A stretch of DNA of 64,000 nt from Desulfobacteraceae bacterium (GCA_016743945.1 JADGFI010000028.1:5869-69868); one strand, 5' to 3'; shown: positions 1 to 8,294, counted from the stretch's first letter. Notes: generated by a model not told the origin, from the letters alone. A program made the numbers and translations.

Positions 1-1
1 T

Positions 2-67
2 ACCATTCCTGAACTGGTATACGATTATTCAGATTCCCAAATCCCGGTACTTGGCTATTGGAATTAA
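2..67 (+). pseudogene. IS91-family transposase, C-terminal tail only
   Basis: The reading frame that enters the window from the left ends in IPELVYDYSDSQIPVLGYWN and stops at 65-67. The same tail, with few changes, ends the transposase remnant at 10014-10542, which carries clear IS91-family (Y2 rolling-circle) sequence upstream. Only the last 21 codons are inside the window, so it cannot be told whether the gene is intact to the left. The sequence after the stop also matches the one after the second copy. Confidence 0.7.
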
Positions 68-347
68 TTCTTTTATTGCTTAGCGGAATTTCCGATGAAG
101 TATGCTTAAAATCAGCTTCAGAATGGAACTTTTTGCTTTATTTCAGCCTGTTACAATTATTCAGAAATGGTTTTGTTATTTTGGCAAGTCCAAGTTATTT
201 TTTTATTTCCGCAACCGTTCTGACACCGAGGCCAAACCGATCAAGGACACAACATGTTGTGTCCTTGATCGGTTTGGCCATATTTCGAAAGTCTAATAAT
301 TTTTCATACTTTCCTTACCAAAAAGGAAGTTTCTATCTTTTGAGGAT
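68..347 (+). mobile_element. 3' (origin) end of an IS91-family element with long palindrome
   Basis: This is the non-coding tail of the element. It is alignable to 10543-10815 and shares blocks such as AAAATCAGCTT. It contains a perfect 50-bp palindrome at 230-279 (25-bp arms, centre 254/255) and then a small hairpin, TTCCTT (311-316) with AAGGAA (323-328). The shared sequence ends in GTTTCTATCTTTT near 341. The aminotransferase homology on the other strand breaks off near 350, so the insertion joint lies between about 330 and 350. IS91-family 3' ends are known to carry hairpins used as replication origins; that role here is inferred. Confidence 0.6.
230..279. repeat. perfect 50-bp palindrome in IS91-like end
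   Basis: All 25 base pairs match from 254/255 outwards; the pairing ends at 229/280. The centre reads ACAACATGTTGT. The counterpart at 10703-10750 has a different arm sequence but the same symmetry and nearly the same distance from the transposase stop (163 versus 161 bases), so the structure rather than the sequence is kept. Confidence 0.85.
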
Positions 348-349
348 TT

Positions 350-684
350 ATCGGGTGGGGTTTCCCCGTTCCACCTGGATCTGGCAGGCCAGTTTGATGG
401 CAGCTTCGTTGGCCTCGGACCCGCCGGACAGAAAATAAGACCTGTCAATGCCCGGAGCTTTTTGGGCCAGGCGGGTGGCCAGGTCCTCGCAGGACCCGGT
501 GATGAACATGGTGGGGTGGATATAATCATAGATAGCCCTCAGCATTGACTACGATGGCCCCGCCGTTGGCGTCTATATAGGTGTTACCATCCTGGTTTTT
601 AATATTCATTCCATGGGCCTTCCCGGCCACGGGAAAGGGCTTGTCCAATCGTCTTGGAAAAAGATTCTCTGGGATCTTCGGCAT
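350..684 (-). pseudogene. class-III aminotransferase fragment, truncated by the IS91-like element
   Basis: The start at 684 has a ribosome-binding site (AAAAGG) and opens with MPKIPENLF, then NTYIDANGGAIVVN, the usual N-terminal strand of PLP-dependent omega-amino-acid aminotransferases. The frame then breaks near 545; the next frame carries IHPTMFITGSCEDLATRLAQ and GGSEANEAAIKLA, the conserved start of the cofactor domain. The loop between these blocks is missing, so there is an internal deletion as well as a frameshift. Homology ends at ERGNPTR near 350, where the mobile-element end begins. Roughly the first quarter of a normal protein remains, without the PLP lysine, so it cannot be active. 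The specific substrate cannot be told. Confidence 0.75.
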
Positions 685-687
685 TTT

Positions 688-1005
688 TCAACCTTTTGAT
701 TGTGTGATAAATTGTATGGCGGTCAGTAATTTATACCATTGAAGGGTCATGGCCTCAAACAGATAGACTTTTTCTACCCCGATCCTGACAACAGTTCCCG
801 GGGGCAGGGTCATCAGATCAAATACGTTGTCCGGGGTGGTTAAAACACTTTTGTTGACGGGTTGGATAAAAAAAACGGAAGGGCTCCAGAACAAGGTCCT
901 GCTCATCCACCACCATCCATTGTCCATCCCTGGTGGTCCTCTGGGGAAAGGTGTTGGGGGGGGGGCGGTTCCCACCAAGGTCATGCGGGTTTCAACCGCA
1001 ACCAT
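688..1005 (-). pseudogene. unknown ORF disrupted at two homopolymer tracts
   Basis: The open frame of 105 codons ends four bases before the aminotransferase start, so the two were probably one operon. I do not recognise the product. The C-terminal half (TTPDNVFDLMTLPPGTVVRIGVE...) looks like folded protein, but the first half is proline/tryptophan rich. Between the C10 run (minus strand, 956-965) and a T8 run near 869-876, another frame reads GQWMVVDEQDLVLEPF, which looks more natural. The simplest reading is one gene with two compensating slips at homopolymers, or a decayed gene next to the truncated aminotransferase. Confidence 0.4.
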
Positions 1006-1074
1006 GGAGCAGTTTTCATAACATGACTGGTAATCCCAGAAATTTAAAATTGATAATAAAGTTTACATAGCCTT

Positions 1075-2706
1075 TTAGATTTCATTAAACAGCCATTCAA
1101 GTTCAGGCTTGTAAATCATGATCGCCTTATAAAGAAATTTGATTTTCTGGGGATACAATTCTCTTAATACTGCAAAGACTTGGGACCCTGCTATTTTTTT
1201 TGCAAGCATTTGATGTCGTGCAATCCCTTGATTAAATGCAGAAGCAGCCTCTTCGGGATAATCCTCAGAGAGCAATAAGGCTAGGCCATACCAAGCCACA
1301 ATGGTATCCTTTAAATTTAATCGATTAAATCCCCGGGCTATTTTTTCTATACGCTTGTCGATACTTCCTCTGTTCTCATTTTGATAAATGGCAAAAGACT
1401 GCTCAATAGCCGCAACAATAAATGAAGGATTCAGCCGCCCAAGTTCTGCAAAAATTTCATCGGCTTTATCCCAGTTCCCCTTAGTTGCTTGAATTCGGCC
1501 CAGCATTAGAACTGCAAATGTTTTTTGGTATAGTATTTTTTCAGGATCTGTAATTCCGGCCTGGGCATCTGCTGCTTTAAAATAAGCCCTTGCCTCTTCA
1601 TACTGTTCTTCCCAAAAAGCCAAAACCCCCTTAAGGAATATGGCTGGATAATATCCATTAAAAACTTGAGTAGCTTGATCCAGTGCTTGCCAGGTTTCTT
1701 TGAACATGCCGGATTTAAAATAACCTAATGCCACACGAGTGTGCTCCCTGCTTTTCATCTCTCCTTGCCGGGAAAGTTTATCAGAGAGATTGTCCATTTT
1801 AACACTCATTAAAATACTGTGTTTATGGAATATCTGTGCCAAAGAATCTGCTAAATTTTCAAAGTTTTTTGAAATTGATTCATTTAAGTTAAAAAGGCTT
1901 TGGCGAGTCATGGCACCTTCGTTCGTAAGTGATGTAATGGTTGCCTGGGCCGCGTTGATTAAAGTCTGCCGAGTAGCTTGTCCCTCATTTTGAACAGCAG
2001 TAACAAAATGCCTCCCCACCTGCTGTATGGTCCCACGGGTAAGATGATTTTCCTGTTCCATCTTTCCCACAATTGCTTTTCCCACATCAAAAATTCGATT
2101 ACCCAGTGTGTGCGTCTGAATATTTACAGCATCAATTGTTGCTGTAAATCCTTGGACGAGCTCATTATCAATTACAGACAGGCCTTGACATATGTTGGCA
2201 AAACCGTTTTGAAGTGTTTCATCTACCTGGCCAAAGCCCTGGGTTAATGTCTCACCCACCTGGTTAAAACCATTTGATAAATTATTGTCCATCTTTTCAA
2301 AACCGTTTTGAAGTGTACCGTCTACCTGGCCAAAGCCCTGGGTTAATGTCTCACCCACCTGGTTAAAACCATTTGATAAGTTGTTGTCAACTTTCTCAAA
2401 ACCGTCTTGGAGCGTACCGTCCAAATGGTTAAAGCCTTGTCTCAATGTTTGATCCACTTGGCTTAAACTGCGCTCAGTGCTCTTTCTATTTTTTTGTAAT
2501 TCCTGATACCCCATACCAGTCGCTTTGATGCTTAAGGCTTGATTCTTTAAACTCTGGGCCATCATGGCATTTTGTTTATGCTGATTCTCTAAAATTTTGG
2601 CCTCAGGGGTTTTAATACCTAAACCAAAGGGGGAGATGTCTGCACCCGTATTTACCATTTGCCAGCTGGATGTAATATAATCTTTTCTGGTTTTATGGCC
2701 GCTCAT
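1075..2706 (-). CDS. 11-residue-repeat coiled-coil / TPR protein of unknown function
   Basis: This 543-residue protein has no signal peptide or membrane segment and is probably cytoplasmic. Residues about 82-169 are eight tandem 11-residue units of the pattern xxVDxxLxxGF, a hendecad type of coiled coil. Residues about 190-320 are helical with Gln/Asn-rich heptads (TRQTLINAAQ, TRQSLFNLNE). From about 330 to 480 there are TPR-like helix pairs (ALGYFKSGMFKETWQALDQA, GNWDKADEIFAELGRLNPS). It lies 68 bases behind the Ig-like-domain gene on the same strand, so the two probably form one transcription unit. The shape suggests a scaffold or oligomerising sensor. No catalytic motif is visible and no function is assigned. 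Confidence 0.8.
   Translation of the reverse strand: MSGHKTRKDYITSSWQMVNTGADISPFGLGIKTPEAKILENQHKQNAMMAQSLKNQALSIKATGMGYQELQKNRKSTERSLSQVDQTLRQGFNHLDGTLQDGFEKVDNNLSNGFNQVGETLTQGFGQVDGTLQNGFEKMDNNLSNGFNQVGETLTQGFGQVDETLQNGFANICQGLSVIDNELVQGFTATIDAVNIQTHTLGNRIFDVGKAIVGKMEQENHLTRGTIQQVGRHFVTAVQNEGQATRQTLINAAQATITSLTNEGAMTRQSLFNLNESISKNFENLADSLAQIFHKHSILMSVKMDNLSDKLSRQGEMKSREHTRVALGYFKSGMFKETWQALDQATQVFNGYYPAIFLKGVLAFWEEQYEEARAYFKAADAQAGITDPEKILYQKTFAVLMLGRIQATKGNWDKADEIFAELGRLNPSFIVAAIEQSFAIYQNENRGSIDKRIEKIARGFNRLNLKDTIVAWYGLALLLSEDYPEEAASAFNQGIARHQMLAKKIAGSQVFAVLRELYPQKIKFLYKAIMIYKPELEWLFNEI
2217..2440. repeat. 33-bp / 99-bp tandem coding repeat
   Basis: The hendecad region of the preceding gene is repetitive at DNA level. 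A 33-bp unit is arranged in a 99-bp higher-order unit seen slightly more than twice, for example two copies of CTCACCCACCTGGTTAAAAC. The near identity of the 99-bp units suggests recent duplication, so repeat number may differ between strains. Confidence 0.75.
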
Positions 2707-2774
2707 ATTTAAATCATACCTTTAATATTTAAGTTGGTTTTTTTGTTGGGTACTTTATATTTTTCTCATAAAAA

Positions 2775-3848
2775 TTAATCACGGTTTAATAGGACTTTTT
2801 TAATGATATTAAAAAAATTTTTACCAAGATAATGGTTATTCGGAAGGGAGGCTTGATCATCTTCTTTTTCGGTTTTTTGTTCGGCACTTTCATCTCCATG
2901 TACCTCCAATCCACTGGCAGAAGTTGGGGCGTTAATAATCGAATTTATGGCATTATCCCATTCCGCTACCGCCTGTGTAAAATCGGAGGTGTGAGCAGCC
3001 ATTTTTTTTTGTTTTAAAGAAAGTTTATCGATACTTGCTCTTATCTTTTTTTGGGCTTCTTTCTCAATTTTGTCTCTTTTCCTAGCTTCTTTATCTGTTT
3101 CCCCGATTATTGATGGCTTGCTCTCAATAGTAACATTCTGTCCCCGAACCTGAGCTTTAAAGATTACTGATGCATTTCTTTTTTCAGGCAAGACCAAACC
3201 GGCGACCTTAATAATAACATTTCCCCAATCGTCGGTTTTATCAGAGGCAATTCTCTTGCCATTTAAAAAAAGACCAATCTCTATATCTTTGGGTGTGCCT
3301 CCATTTTCATCTATAACATCAATCGATACATCAATTCCCCAGTCGTCTTCACCTGGAATGATATTGAAATTAGAAAACTGAAGTTTTTTTATTGATATGT
3401 TTTTAATGTTTTCAGCAGTTTTTTCGTTTTCTTTTTCAGATCTTGCTTTTTCTTCAGCCAGTTTTTGGGCTCGTTCCTCGATTTCGACTTCTCTCTTGTC
3501 TTCCCCTATTATGATAGAGCCACTTGTAGCGCTGATGCTTTGCCCACGAACTTGAGCTTTAAAGATTACAGGTTCATGCCTATTTCCTGGTAATACCATG
3601 TCTTGTTTCTGGAAAATTACATTTCCCCAATCATCGGTTTTACCAGAGGCAATTCTCTTGCCATTTAAAAAAAGACCAATCTCTATATCTTTGGGTGTGC
3701 CTCCATTTTCATCTATAATATCAATCGATATATCAATTCCCCAGTCGTCTTCACCTGGAATGATATTGAAATTAGAAAACTGAAGTTTTTTTATTGGCAG
3801 GTGTTCATCACTTTTTTCCGGTATCAGCACATCATCAAATATACTCAA
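2775..3848 (-). CDS. protein with two near-identical Ig-like domains and coiled-coil linkers, unknown function
   Basis: This 357-residue protein is built as a short leader, a beta-rich domain (about 18-118), a charged helix (about 120-150, RAQKLAEEKARSEKENEK), the same domain again (about 152-250), a basic helix (about 255-290) and a tail ending FFNIIKKVLLNRD. Each domain starts KKLQFSNFNIIPGEDDWGID and contains IGLFLNGKRIAS and TDDWGNV, a bacterial Ig-like or transthyretin-like beta-sandwich pattern. There is no signal peptide, which is unusual for such domains. It is the first gene of the unit with the hendecad/TPR protein. The start has a GGAG ribosome site (AAGGAGATAAAATTG). Function unknown. 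Confidence 0.8.
   Translation of the reverse strand: MSIFDDVLIPEKSDEHLPIKKLQFSNFNIIPGEDDWGIDISIDIIDENGGTPKDIEIGLFLNGKRIASGKTDDWGNVIFQKQDMVLPGNRHEPVIFKAQVRGQSISATSGSIIIGEDKREVEIEERAQKLAEEKARSEKENEKTAENIKNISIKKLQFSNFNIIPGEDDWGIDVSIDVIDENGGTPKDIEIGLFLNGKRIASDKTDDWGNVIIKVAGLVLPEKRNASVIFKAQVRGQNVTIESKPSIIGETDKEARKRDKIEKEAQKKIRASIDKLSLKQKKMAAHTSDFTQAVAEWDNAINSIINAPTSASGLEVHGDESAEQKTEKEDDQASLPNNHYLGKNFFNIIKKVLLNRD
3220..3800. repeat. intragenic direct duplication of the Ig-like domain
   Basis: About 150 bases are almost identical at 3230-3390 and 3632-3792, including a shared stretch reading TTGCCATTTAAAAAAAGACC. The period is about 402 bp, one domain plus its linker. Nearly identical codons across two domains point to a recent duplication or gene conversion. 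Confidence 0.8.
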
Positions 3849-4582
3849 TTTTATCTCCTTTTTTGATCTTAAGGATAAATCTGTAATTTAAATAATATTA
3901 AATCAGAACATACTGAATCTTTAAGAGAAAAACAGTTAACAGCTTAAGAAATTATTGTAAAGGAAAATACTGAATTAATTTCAAATATTATTTTTAATGA
4001 GTCTTTTGCAAAGCTAGTACAGAGACCTTGTACAGCCAGTCTTGACAATAAAAAATAAAATCAGGGTGACGCGTACAAAATGATTTTTTATCATTTAAAA
4101 AAACTCCTTGTTAAAAAAAAACTGATGACCATGGTGACAAATAATCTTTTCATTGGGTATCCTCCTTTTTATCCATTTATGAAGACTATAATCCCCAAAA
4201 AAGAGGATGACCATACGCCAAAAGTACCATTTTCCATTTATAAAACCGATCACAAACAACTTTGGTTGAAAAACATTGGCCTGGGTTCTTAAAACACCAT
4301 GGTGTTTGTCGATAAAGCCCGGGCAGCCAATTTCTTGTGAACTGCCTGCCCGGGCTTTGTTCAGGCTCAGGACAATACAAAAAAATAATTGAATATTCAT
4401 GCATTCCCTTTGTGATTGAATTATTTGGGTTATTTTGGGAATCCTATCTGTCTATCTTTATAACGTAAATTGATGGATGAAATAGATATTATGACCCTGA
4501 AAGGCATAATGCTTTCCACAACCCTTTTTGCATTGTTCCTTTGCTCTTGACCGGTATGTTTTTTTTGATTACCCTTGATTTT
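3849..4582. other. 734-bp intergenic region between two divergent units
   Basis: This region is AT-rich. It should hold the promoter of the minus-strand two-gene unit (before 3848) and of the plus-strand GntR gene (before 4583). A strong 13-bp hairpin lies at 4314-4358. Short open frames on the minus strand between 4095 and 4404 have no recognisable family, no good ribosome site and low-complexity ends, so I do not call them genes. Confidence 0.5.
4314..4358. terminator. 13-bp stem hairpin, probable intrinsic terminator
   Basis: The arms AAAGCCCGGGCAG (4314-4326) and CTGCCCGGGCTTT (4346-4358) are exact complements with a 19-base loop. The stem ends in A/T runs on both sides, so it could work in either direction, though the T run is short. 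No gene clearly ends into it, which suggests that a gene once next to it has been lost. Confidence 0.55.
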
Positions 4583-5251
4583 ATGGCTATTAAAAATAAA
4601 AAAATTATCTCGACGATTAAAGATCAGGTTTATACGGTTCTTAAAGAAAACATTATTAACGGCACTCTCAAACCGGGAGAACGGATACTCGAGCTTCAAA
4701 TCGCTGAAGAACTTAATGTAAGCAGGTCACCTGTAAGAAATGCTATTAATACGCTTCTGGGCGAAGGGCTTCTGACGAGCATACCGAATAAAAGTGTTTA
4801 TGTAAGACGATTTTCTACCCAGGATATTATTCAATCCTATGAATTCAGAGTCATTGTAGAAAAATATGCGGTTGAGAAAATTGCTGAATCACTTGATGAC
4901 GCAATTATAAAAAATCTCAATGAATTCAAAACGGCTTTTTTGAAAAATTCAGATATCAAGCAATTGAAAGAATATCTTGAAGTTGATATTAAATTCCACG
5001 AATACCTGGTTACCGTTTCAGGCAATAAGGTTATAGAAGAAGCACTGGATAAGGTCTCACTGATGATTAGCCCGTTCAGGGTCATCGCACTTTCCCGGCC
5101 AAAAAGATTTCATGCCTCAATTGATGAACATATTGAAATAATTGACGCTTTGATCAATTCCGACCAAAAAACTGCAATCCGAGCATGCGAAAACCATCTC
5201 ACCTTTGCCAAAGAAGAAATTTTGGCAAATCTGCCAAATATAGAACATTAA
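4583..5251 (+). CDS. GntR-family (FadR/FCD) transcriptional regulator
   Basis: The winged helix-turn-helix is at residues about 12-75 (IINGTLKPGERILELQIAEE, VSRSPVRNAINTL), followed by an all-helical FCD effector domain (about 85-215) with the usual metal/carboxylate histidines (FHEYLV, HASIDEHIEII). FCD regulators normally sense a carboxylate of the pathway they control. The start at 4583 (MAIKNKK) is chosen over an upstream ATG at 4541, which would add a hydrophobic stretch not found in the family. The hydroxy-acid genes start 285 bases downstream, and the palindrome between their -35 and -10 is a natural target. It probably represses that operon until the substrate is present. Confidence 0.85.
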   Translation: MAIKNKKIISTIKDQVYTVLKENIINGTLKPGERILELQIAEELNVSRSPVRNAINTLLGEGLLTSIPNKSVYVRRFSTQDIIQSYEFRVIVEKYAVEKIAESLDDAIIKNLNEFKTAFLKNSDIKQLKEYLEVDIKFHEYLVTVSGNKVIEEALDKVSLMISPFRVIALSRPKRFHASIDEHIEIIDALINSDQKTAIRACENHLTFAKEEILANLPNIEH

Positions 5252-5451
5252 AATTTCCCATACTCCCTTGCTTTCCCATACCCCAATCATAATGGCTGGA
5301 CGGCAGGGAGTCGTGGTTTCAGTAATTTCAATTCCCTAAAAATCTGATTTTTTTTATTATTAAAAGATACCGGTGTCCTGTCTGTGGATGCCGTGCAGAA
5401 TAAAAATATCCCCAGACCCTTTTTTCTAAAACAAATTAAAAAAAAATATAT

Positions 5452-5480
5452 TTGACAAATGTATACATTATGCATTATCC
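5452..5480 (+). promoter_or_regulatory. promoter with palindromic operator in its spacer
   Basis: TTGACA (5452-5457) and TTATCC (5475-5480) are separated by 17 bases. The spacer carries the 12-bp palindrome AATGTATACATT (5458-5469), which resembles GT-N(2-3)-AC operators of FCD-type GntR proteins. A repressor bound here would cover the RNA polymerase site. A 14-bp direct repeat (ATTATGCATTATCC, twice) follows immediately. The downstream gene starts at 5537. Confidence 0.6.
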
Positions 5481-5536
5481 ATTATGCATTATCCATTAGT
5501 TGTTTTAACTATTACGAGAAACTGGAGTCATCTATT

Positions 5537-6814
5537 ATGGAAAAAGTCAACCTTGCATATGGCCGGGGCTTTCTTGAGGCCAAGATCCCTAAAAAAAATT
5601 TTAAAGCCATTCTTGTGGCCGATAAAGATAAGAATATCTCTGATGTGACAGAGGTCCAAATCGTTCTTGATGCCCTGTCAAATCCCATTGGTACTAAACC
5701 CTTGTCTGTCCTATCAAAGGGCAAAGAAAATGTGGTAATAATCACAAGTGATCATACCCGGGCGCTACCCAGTCTGATTACAATGCCCTTGCTTCTTGCC
5801 GAAGTTAGGAAAGGCAATCCCCAGGCAAACATAACCATATTGATTGCCACTGGACTCCATAGGGGCATGACTCAAACAGAGTTAAAGGAGCGGTTTGGGG
5901 AAGAAATTTTCAACAATGAAACAATAATAAACCACACCGCATTCGATAAATCCCTTTTTATCAATCTTGGGCCTCTTCCTTCAGGCAGTAAATGCGAACT
6001 CAATAAACTGGCCATCGAAACAGACTTGCTTGTCGCAGAAGGATTTATCGAACCCCATTTTTTTGCGGGGTATTCGGGCGGACGCAAGAGTGTTTTTCCC
6101 GGGGTGGCATCTCAGGAATGCGTAAATATTAATCATAGTGCGGATGCGATTAAACACCCCAAAGCGGCAACAGGCATTCTTGACGGCAATCCGATTCATG
6201 AAGATATGATCCAGGCAGCAAGAATGGCAAATCTGGCATTTATCTGTAACGTTCTTATGGATGAAGACAAAAAAATCGTAGCTGCATATTGCGGAGATGT
6301 CGACCAGGCTCACCGTAAGGGCGCGGCAAGTCTTGTTGAAAGATGCGGCGTAGACCGGGTCAATGCAGACATTGTGATTACAACCAATGCGGGCTATCCC
6401 CTTGATCAGAATCTATATCAATGCCCCAAGGGGCTTGACACAGCACTGGCCTGCGCAAACGAAGATGCCGTCATCATAATCGCCGCAGCCTGTTCCGATG
6501 GGCTTGGGGGAGAGCAATTCGGAGAACTCATGCTTTCTGCACCCCCGAAACAGCTTTTGGAAAGAATACTGAGTATTCCCCCGGAACAGACAATTTCAGA
6601 ACAATGGTGTGCCCAGAGATTTTCTGATGCACTTTGTAAATATACCATCATTCTTGTTTCAGAAGGCTTGGAGCAAAAAGTTGTAGAGCAGATGAATTTT
6701 ATCTATTCCGACTCTATTGAGGATGCCATCAGCATCGCATTGGCCAAAAAGGGTCAAGATGCCGGCATTATAGTCATCCCCGATGGCGTCGGCGTTATCG
6801 TAAGGAGACCATAG
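5537..6814 (+). CDS. larA: LarA-type nickel-dependent 2-hydroxy-acid racemase
   Basis: This 425-residue protein has the residues known from Lactobacillus plantarum LarA at the same numbers: DHTR at 72-75, His108 (TGLHRG), His174 (EPHFF), Lys184 (GGRKS, which carries the nickel-pincer nucleotide) and His200 (NINHS). LarA-type enzymes racemise lactate or other short 2-hydroxy acids in the cytoplasm. The start is set at MEKVNLAYGR; the frame is open further upstream but that stretch covers the promoter. It is followed after 2 bases by the small UxaA-type subunit. The cofactor genes larB, larC and larE are not in the window. The true substrate is open, and the neighbours argue for something other than lactate alone. 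Confidence 0.8.
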   Translation: MEKVNLAYGRGFLEAKIPKKNFKAILVADKDKNISDVTEVQIVLDALSNPIGTKPLSVLSKGKENVVIITSDHTRALPSLITMPLLLAEVRKGNPQANITILIATGLHRGMTQTELKERFGEEIFNNETIINHTAFDKSLFINLGPLPSGSKCELNKLAIETDLLVAEGFIEPHFFAGYSGGRKSVFPGVASQECVNINHSADAIKHPKAATGILDGNPIHEDMIQAARMANLAFICNVLMDEDKKIVAAYCGDVDQAHRKGAASLVERCGVDRVNADIVITTNAGYPLDQNLYQCPKGLDTALACANEDAVIIIAAACSDGLGGEQFGELMLSAPPKQLLERILSIPPEQTISEQWCAQRFSDALCKYTIILVSEGLEQKVVEQMNFIYSDSIEDAISIALAKKGQDAGIIVIPDGVGVIVRRP

Positions 6815-6816
6815 CG

Positions 6817-7134
6817 ATGCAGGATCAAATTAAAGCAATTAGAAATCATGACAAGGACAATGTTGCAACTCTTTTCGGGGTTGTTACTGCCGGCAGTGTG
6901 GTTAATGTAATGGAAAAAGCAGGAGATAGTTTTGAAGTTAAAGTACTCCAGGATATCCCCTATGGGCATAAAATAGCCATATCTAAAATTGCCCCAGGAG
7001 ATGAGATCACAAAATATGGTGAGGAAATCGGCATTGCCACCCAACCGATTTCAATTGGAGAACATGTACATATTCAAAATATCGACAGTATTCGTGGCCG
7101 GGGAGACTGGGATCAAAAAGGAGCATCAAAATGA
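6817..7134 (+). CDS. UxaA/SuyA-type small subunit (SAF domain) of a hydroxy-acid lyase
   Basis: This 105-residue protein forms one SAF domain: DNVATLFGVVTAGSVVNV, then IPYGHKIAISKIAPGDEITKYG and IGIATQPISIGEHVHIQN, which is the N-terminal module of altronate/galactarate dehydratases. Here it is a separate gene, as in sulfolactate sulfo-lyase (SuyA) and archaeal split forms. Its stop overlaps the start of the large subunit (ATGA at 7131-7134), so translation is coupled. It probably helps form the substrate pocket of a two-subunit lyase. Confidence 0.8.
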   Translation: MQDQIKAIRNHDKDNVATLFGVVTAGSVVNVMEKAGDSFEVKVLQDIPYGHKIAISKIAPGDEITKYGEEIGIATQPISIGEHVHIQNIDSIRGRGDWDQKGASK

Positions 7135-8294
7135 ACACTTATAGGGGATATGTAAGAAAAGACGGATCCGTTGGGAGCCGAAATCATGTGGCCATTATTC
7201 CATCGGTTGTATGTGCTGCTGAAGTTGTTGAAAGCATTGTCCACAATACGGTTATGACCCAGGGTATTATCCATCATCAGGGATGCTGCCAGACCCCTCC
7301 GGATCTGGAACGGATTACTGACTGTCTGATTAAGATTGGAGAAAATCCTAACGTAGGTGCCTCCTTGATTGTGAGTCTTGGATGCGAAGGCGTTGATACC
7401 GACAGGCTTGAGGCAGAACTTCGGGCCGGCGGAAAACCTGTCGAACGAATAAACATCCAGGAATTAGGCGGAACCAGCGCGTCAATTCAGGCAGGAATTG
7501 ATAAGGCACAGAGTCTGGTGATGCAGATATCTGGACAACAAAGGACTGAAGTCGATCTTTCTACATTTGTCATGGGTATCAAATGCGGTGCCTCTGATAC
7601 CACTTCCGGGGTGGCATCAAATCCTGTAATAGGATATGTAGCCGACAAAGTTGTCGACCTTGGCGGTACGGTTATGTTTGGGGAGACGACAGAATTTATA
7701 GGCGCAGAGCATATTCTTCAACGCCGGGCAAAAAATGAATTTGTTGCCTCGGAGATTGGCCGGATAGTGGACGAAATGGAGGCCAGAGCAAAGGCCATTG
7801 GTGTGGATATGCGAAAAGGGCAGCCCACACCAGGCAACATAAAGGGAGGATTGAGTACAATTGAAGAAAAATCCCTTGGTGCAATTGTTAAATCCGGTAC
7901 CAGAACCATTGAAGGTGTACTCGAATATACGCAACGGCCTTCAGGAAAAGGGCTCTGGGTAAAAGATTCTCCAGGCAGAGAGATTGAACTGCTGTCCGGG
8001 ATGGCAGTCGGCGGGGCTCAGGTTATTCTTTTTTCAACAGGCAGGGGGGCACCCCAAGGGTTCCCGGTGGTTCCGGTTGTTAAAATATGCGGAAATCCGG
8101 TGACCTATGAAAGAATGAGTCGTGATATGGATATTAATGCCGGAACCATCGTTACCGGGGAACACTCAATAGAAGATATCGGAGAAAAAGCCTTTGAGAT
8201 GCTGTTAAGAGTCGCTTCGGGTGAGACCACCAAAGGAGAAGCCATCAAATATACCAAGTCAATGGATTTTTATTGTCTTGGTCCGGTTATTTAG
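7131..8294 (+). CDS. UxaA/SuyB-type large subunit of a hydroxy-acid dehydratase or sulfo-lyase
   Basis: This 387-residue protein matches the C-terminal catalytic part of altronate/galactarate dehydratases: YVRKDGSVGSRNHVAIIPSV, HHQGCCQTPPD, SLGCEGVD, KCGASDTTSGVASNP and GETTEFIGAE. The conserved cysteines and histidine bind iron in the family. The enzyme removes water (or sulfite in SuyAB) from a 2-hydroxy acid to give a 2-oxo acid. Its size and split from the SAF subunit are like SuyB, but sequence reading alone cannot separate a sulfo-lyase from a sugar-acid dehydratase. With the racemase and GntP permease it suggests uptake, racemisation and dehydration of one hydroxy acid. Confidence 0.8.
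   Translation: MNTYRGYVRKDGSVGSRNHVAIIPSVVCAAEVVESIVHNTVMTQGIIHHQGCCQTPPDLERITDCLIKIGENPNVGASLIVSLGCEGVDTDRLEAELRAGGKPVERINIQELGGTSASIQAGIDKAQSLVMQISGQQRTEVDLSTFVMGIKCGASDTTSGVASNPVIGYVADKVVDLGGTVMFGETTEFIGAEHILQRRAKNEFVASEIGRIVDEMEARAKAIGVDMRKGQPTPGNIKGGLSTIEEKSLGAIVKSGTRTIEGVLEYTQRPSGKGLWVKDSPGREIELLSGMAVGGAQVILFSTGRGAPQGFPVVPVVKICGNPVTYERMSRDMDINAGTIVTGEHSIEDIGEKAFEMLLRVASGETTKGEAIKYTKSMDFYCLGPVI

Noticed and set aside
4095..4404. Overlapping minus-strand ORFs of 70-100 codons
   Set aside because: No recognisable domain, no good ribosome site, and the 13-bp-arm hairpin lies inside them.
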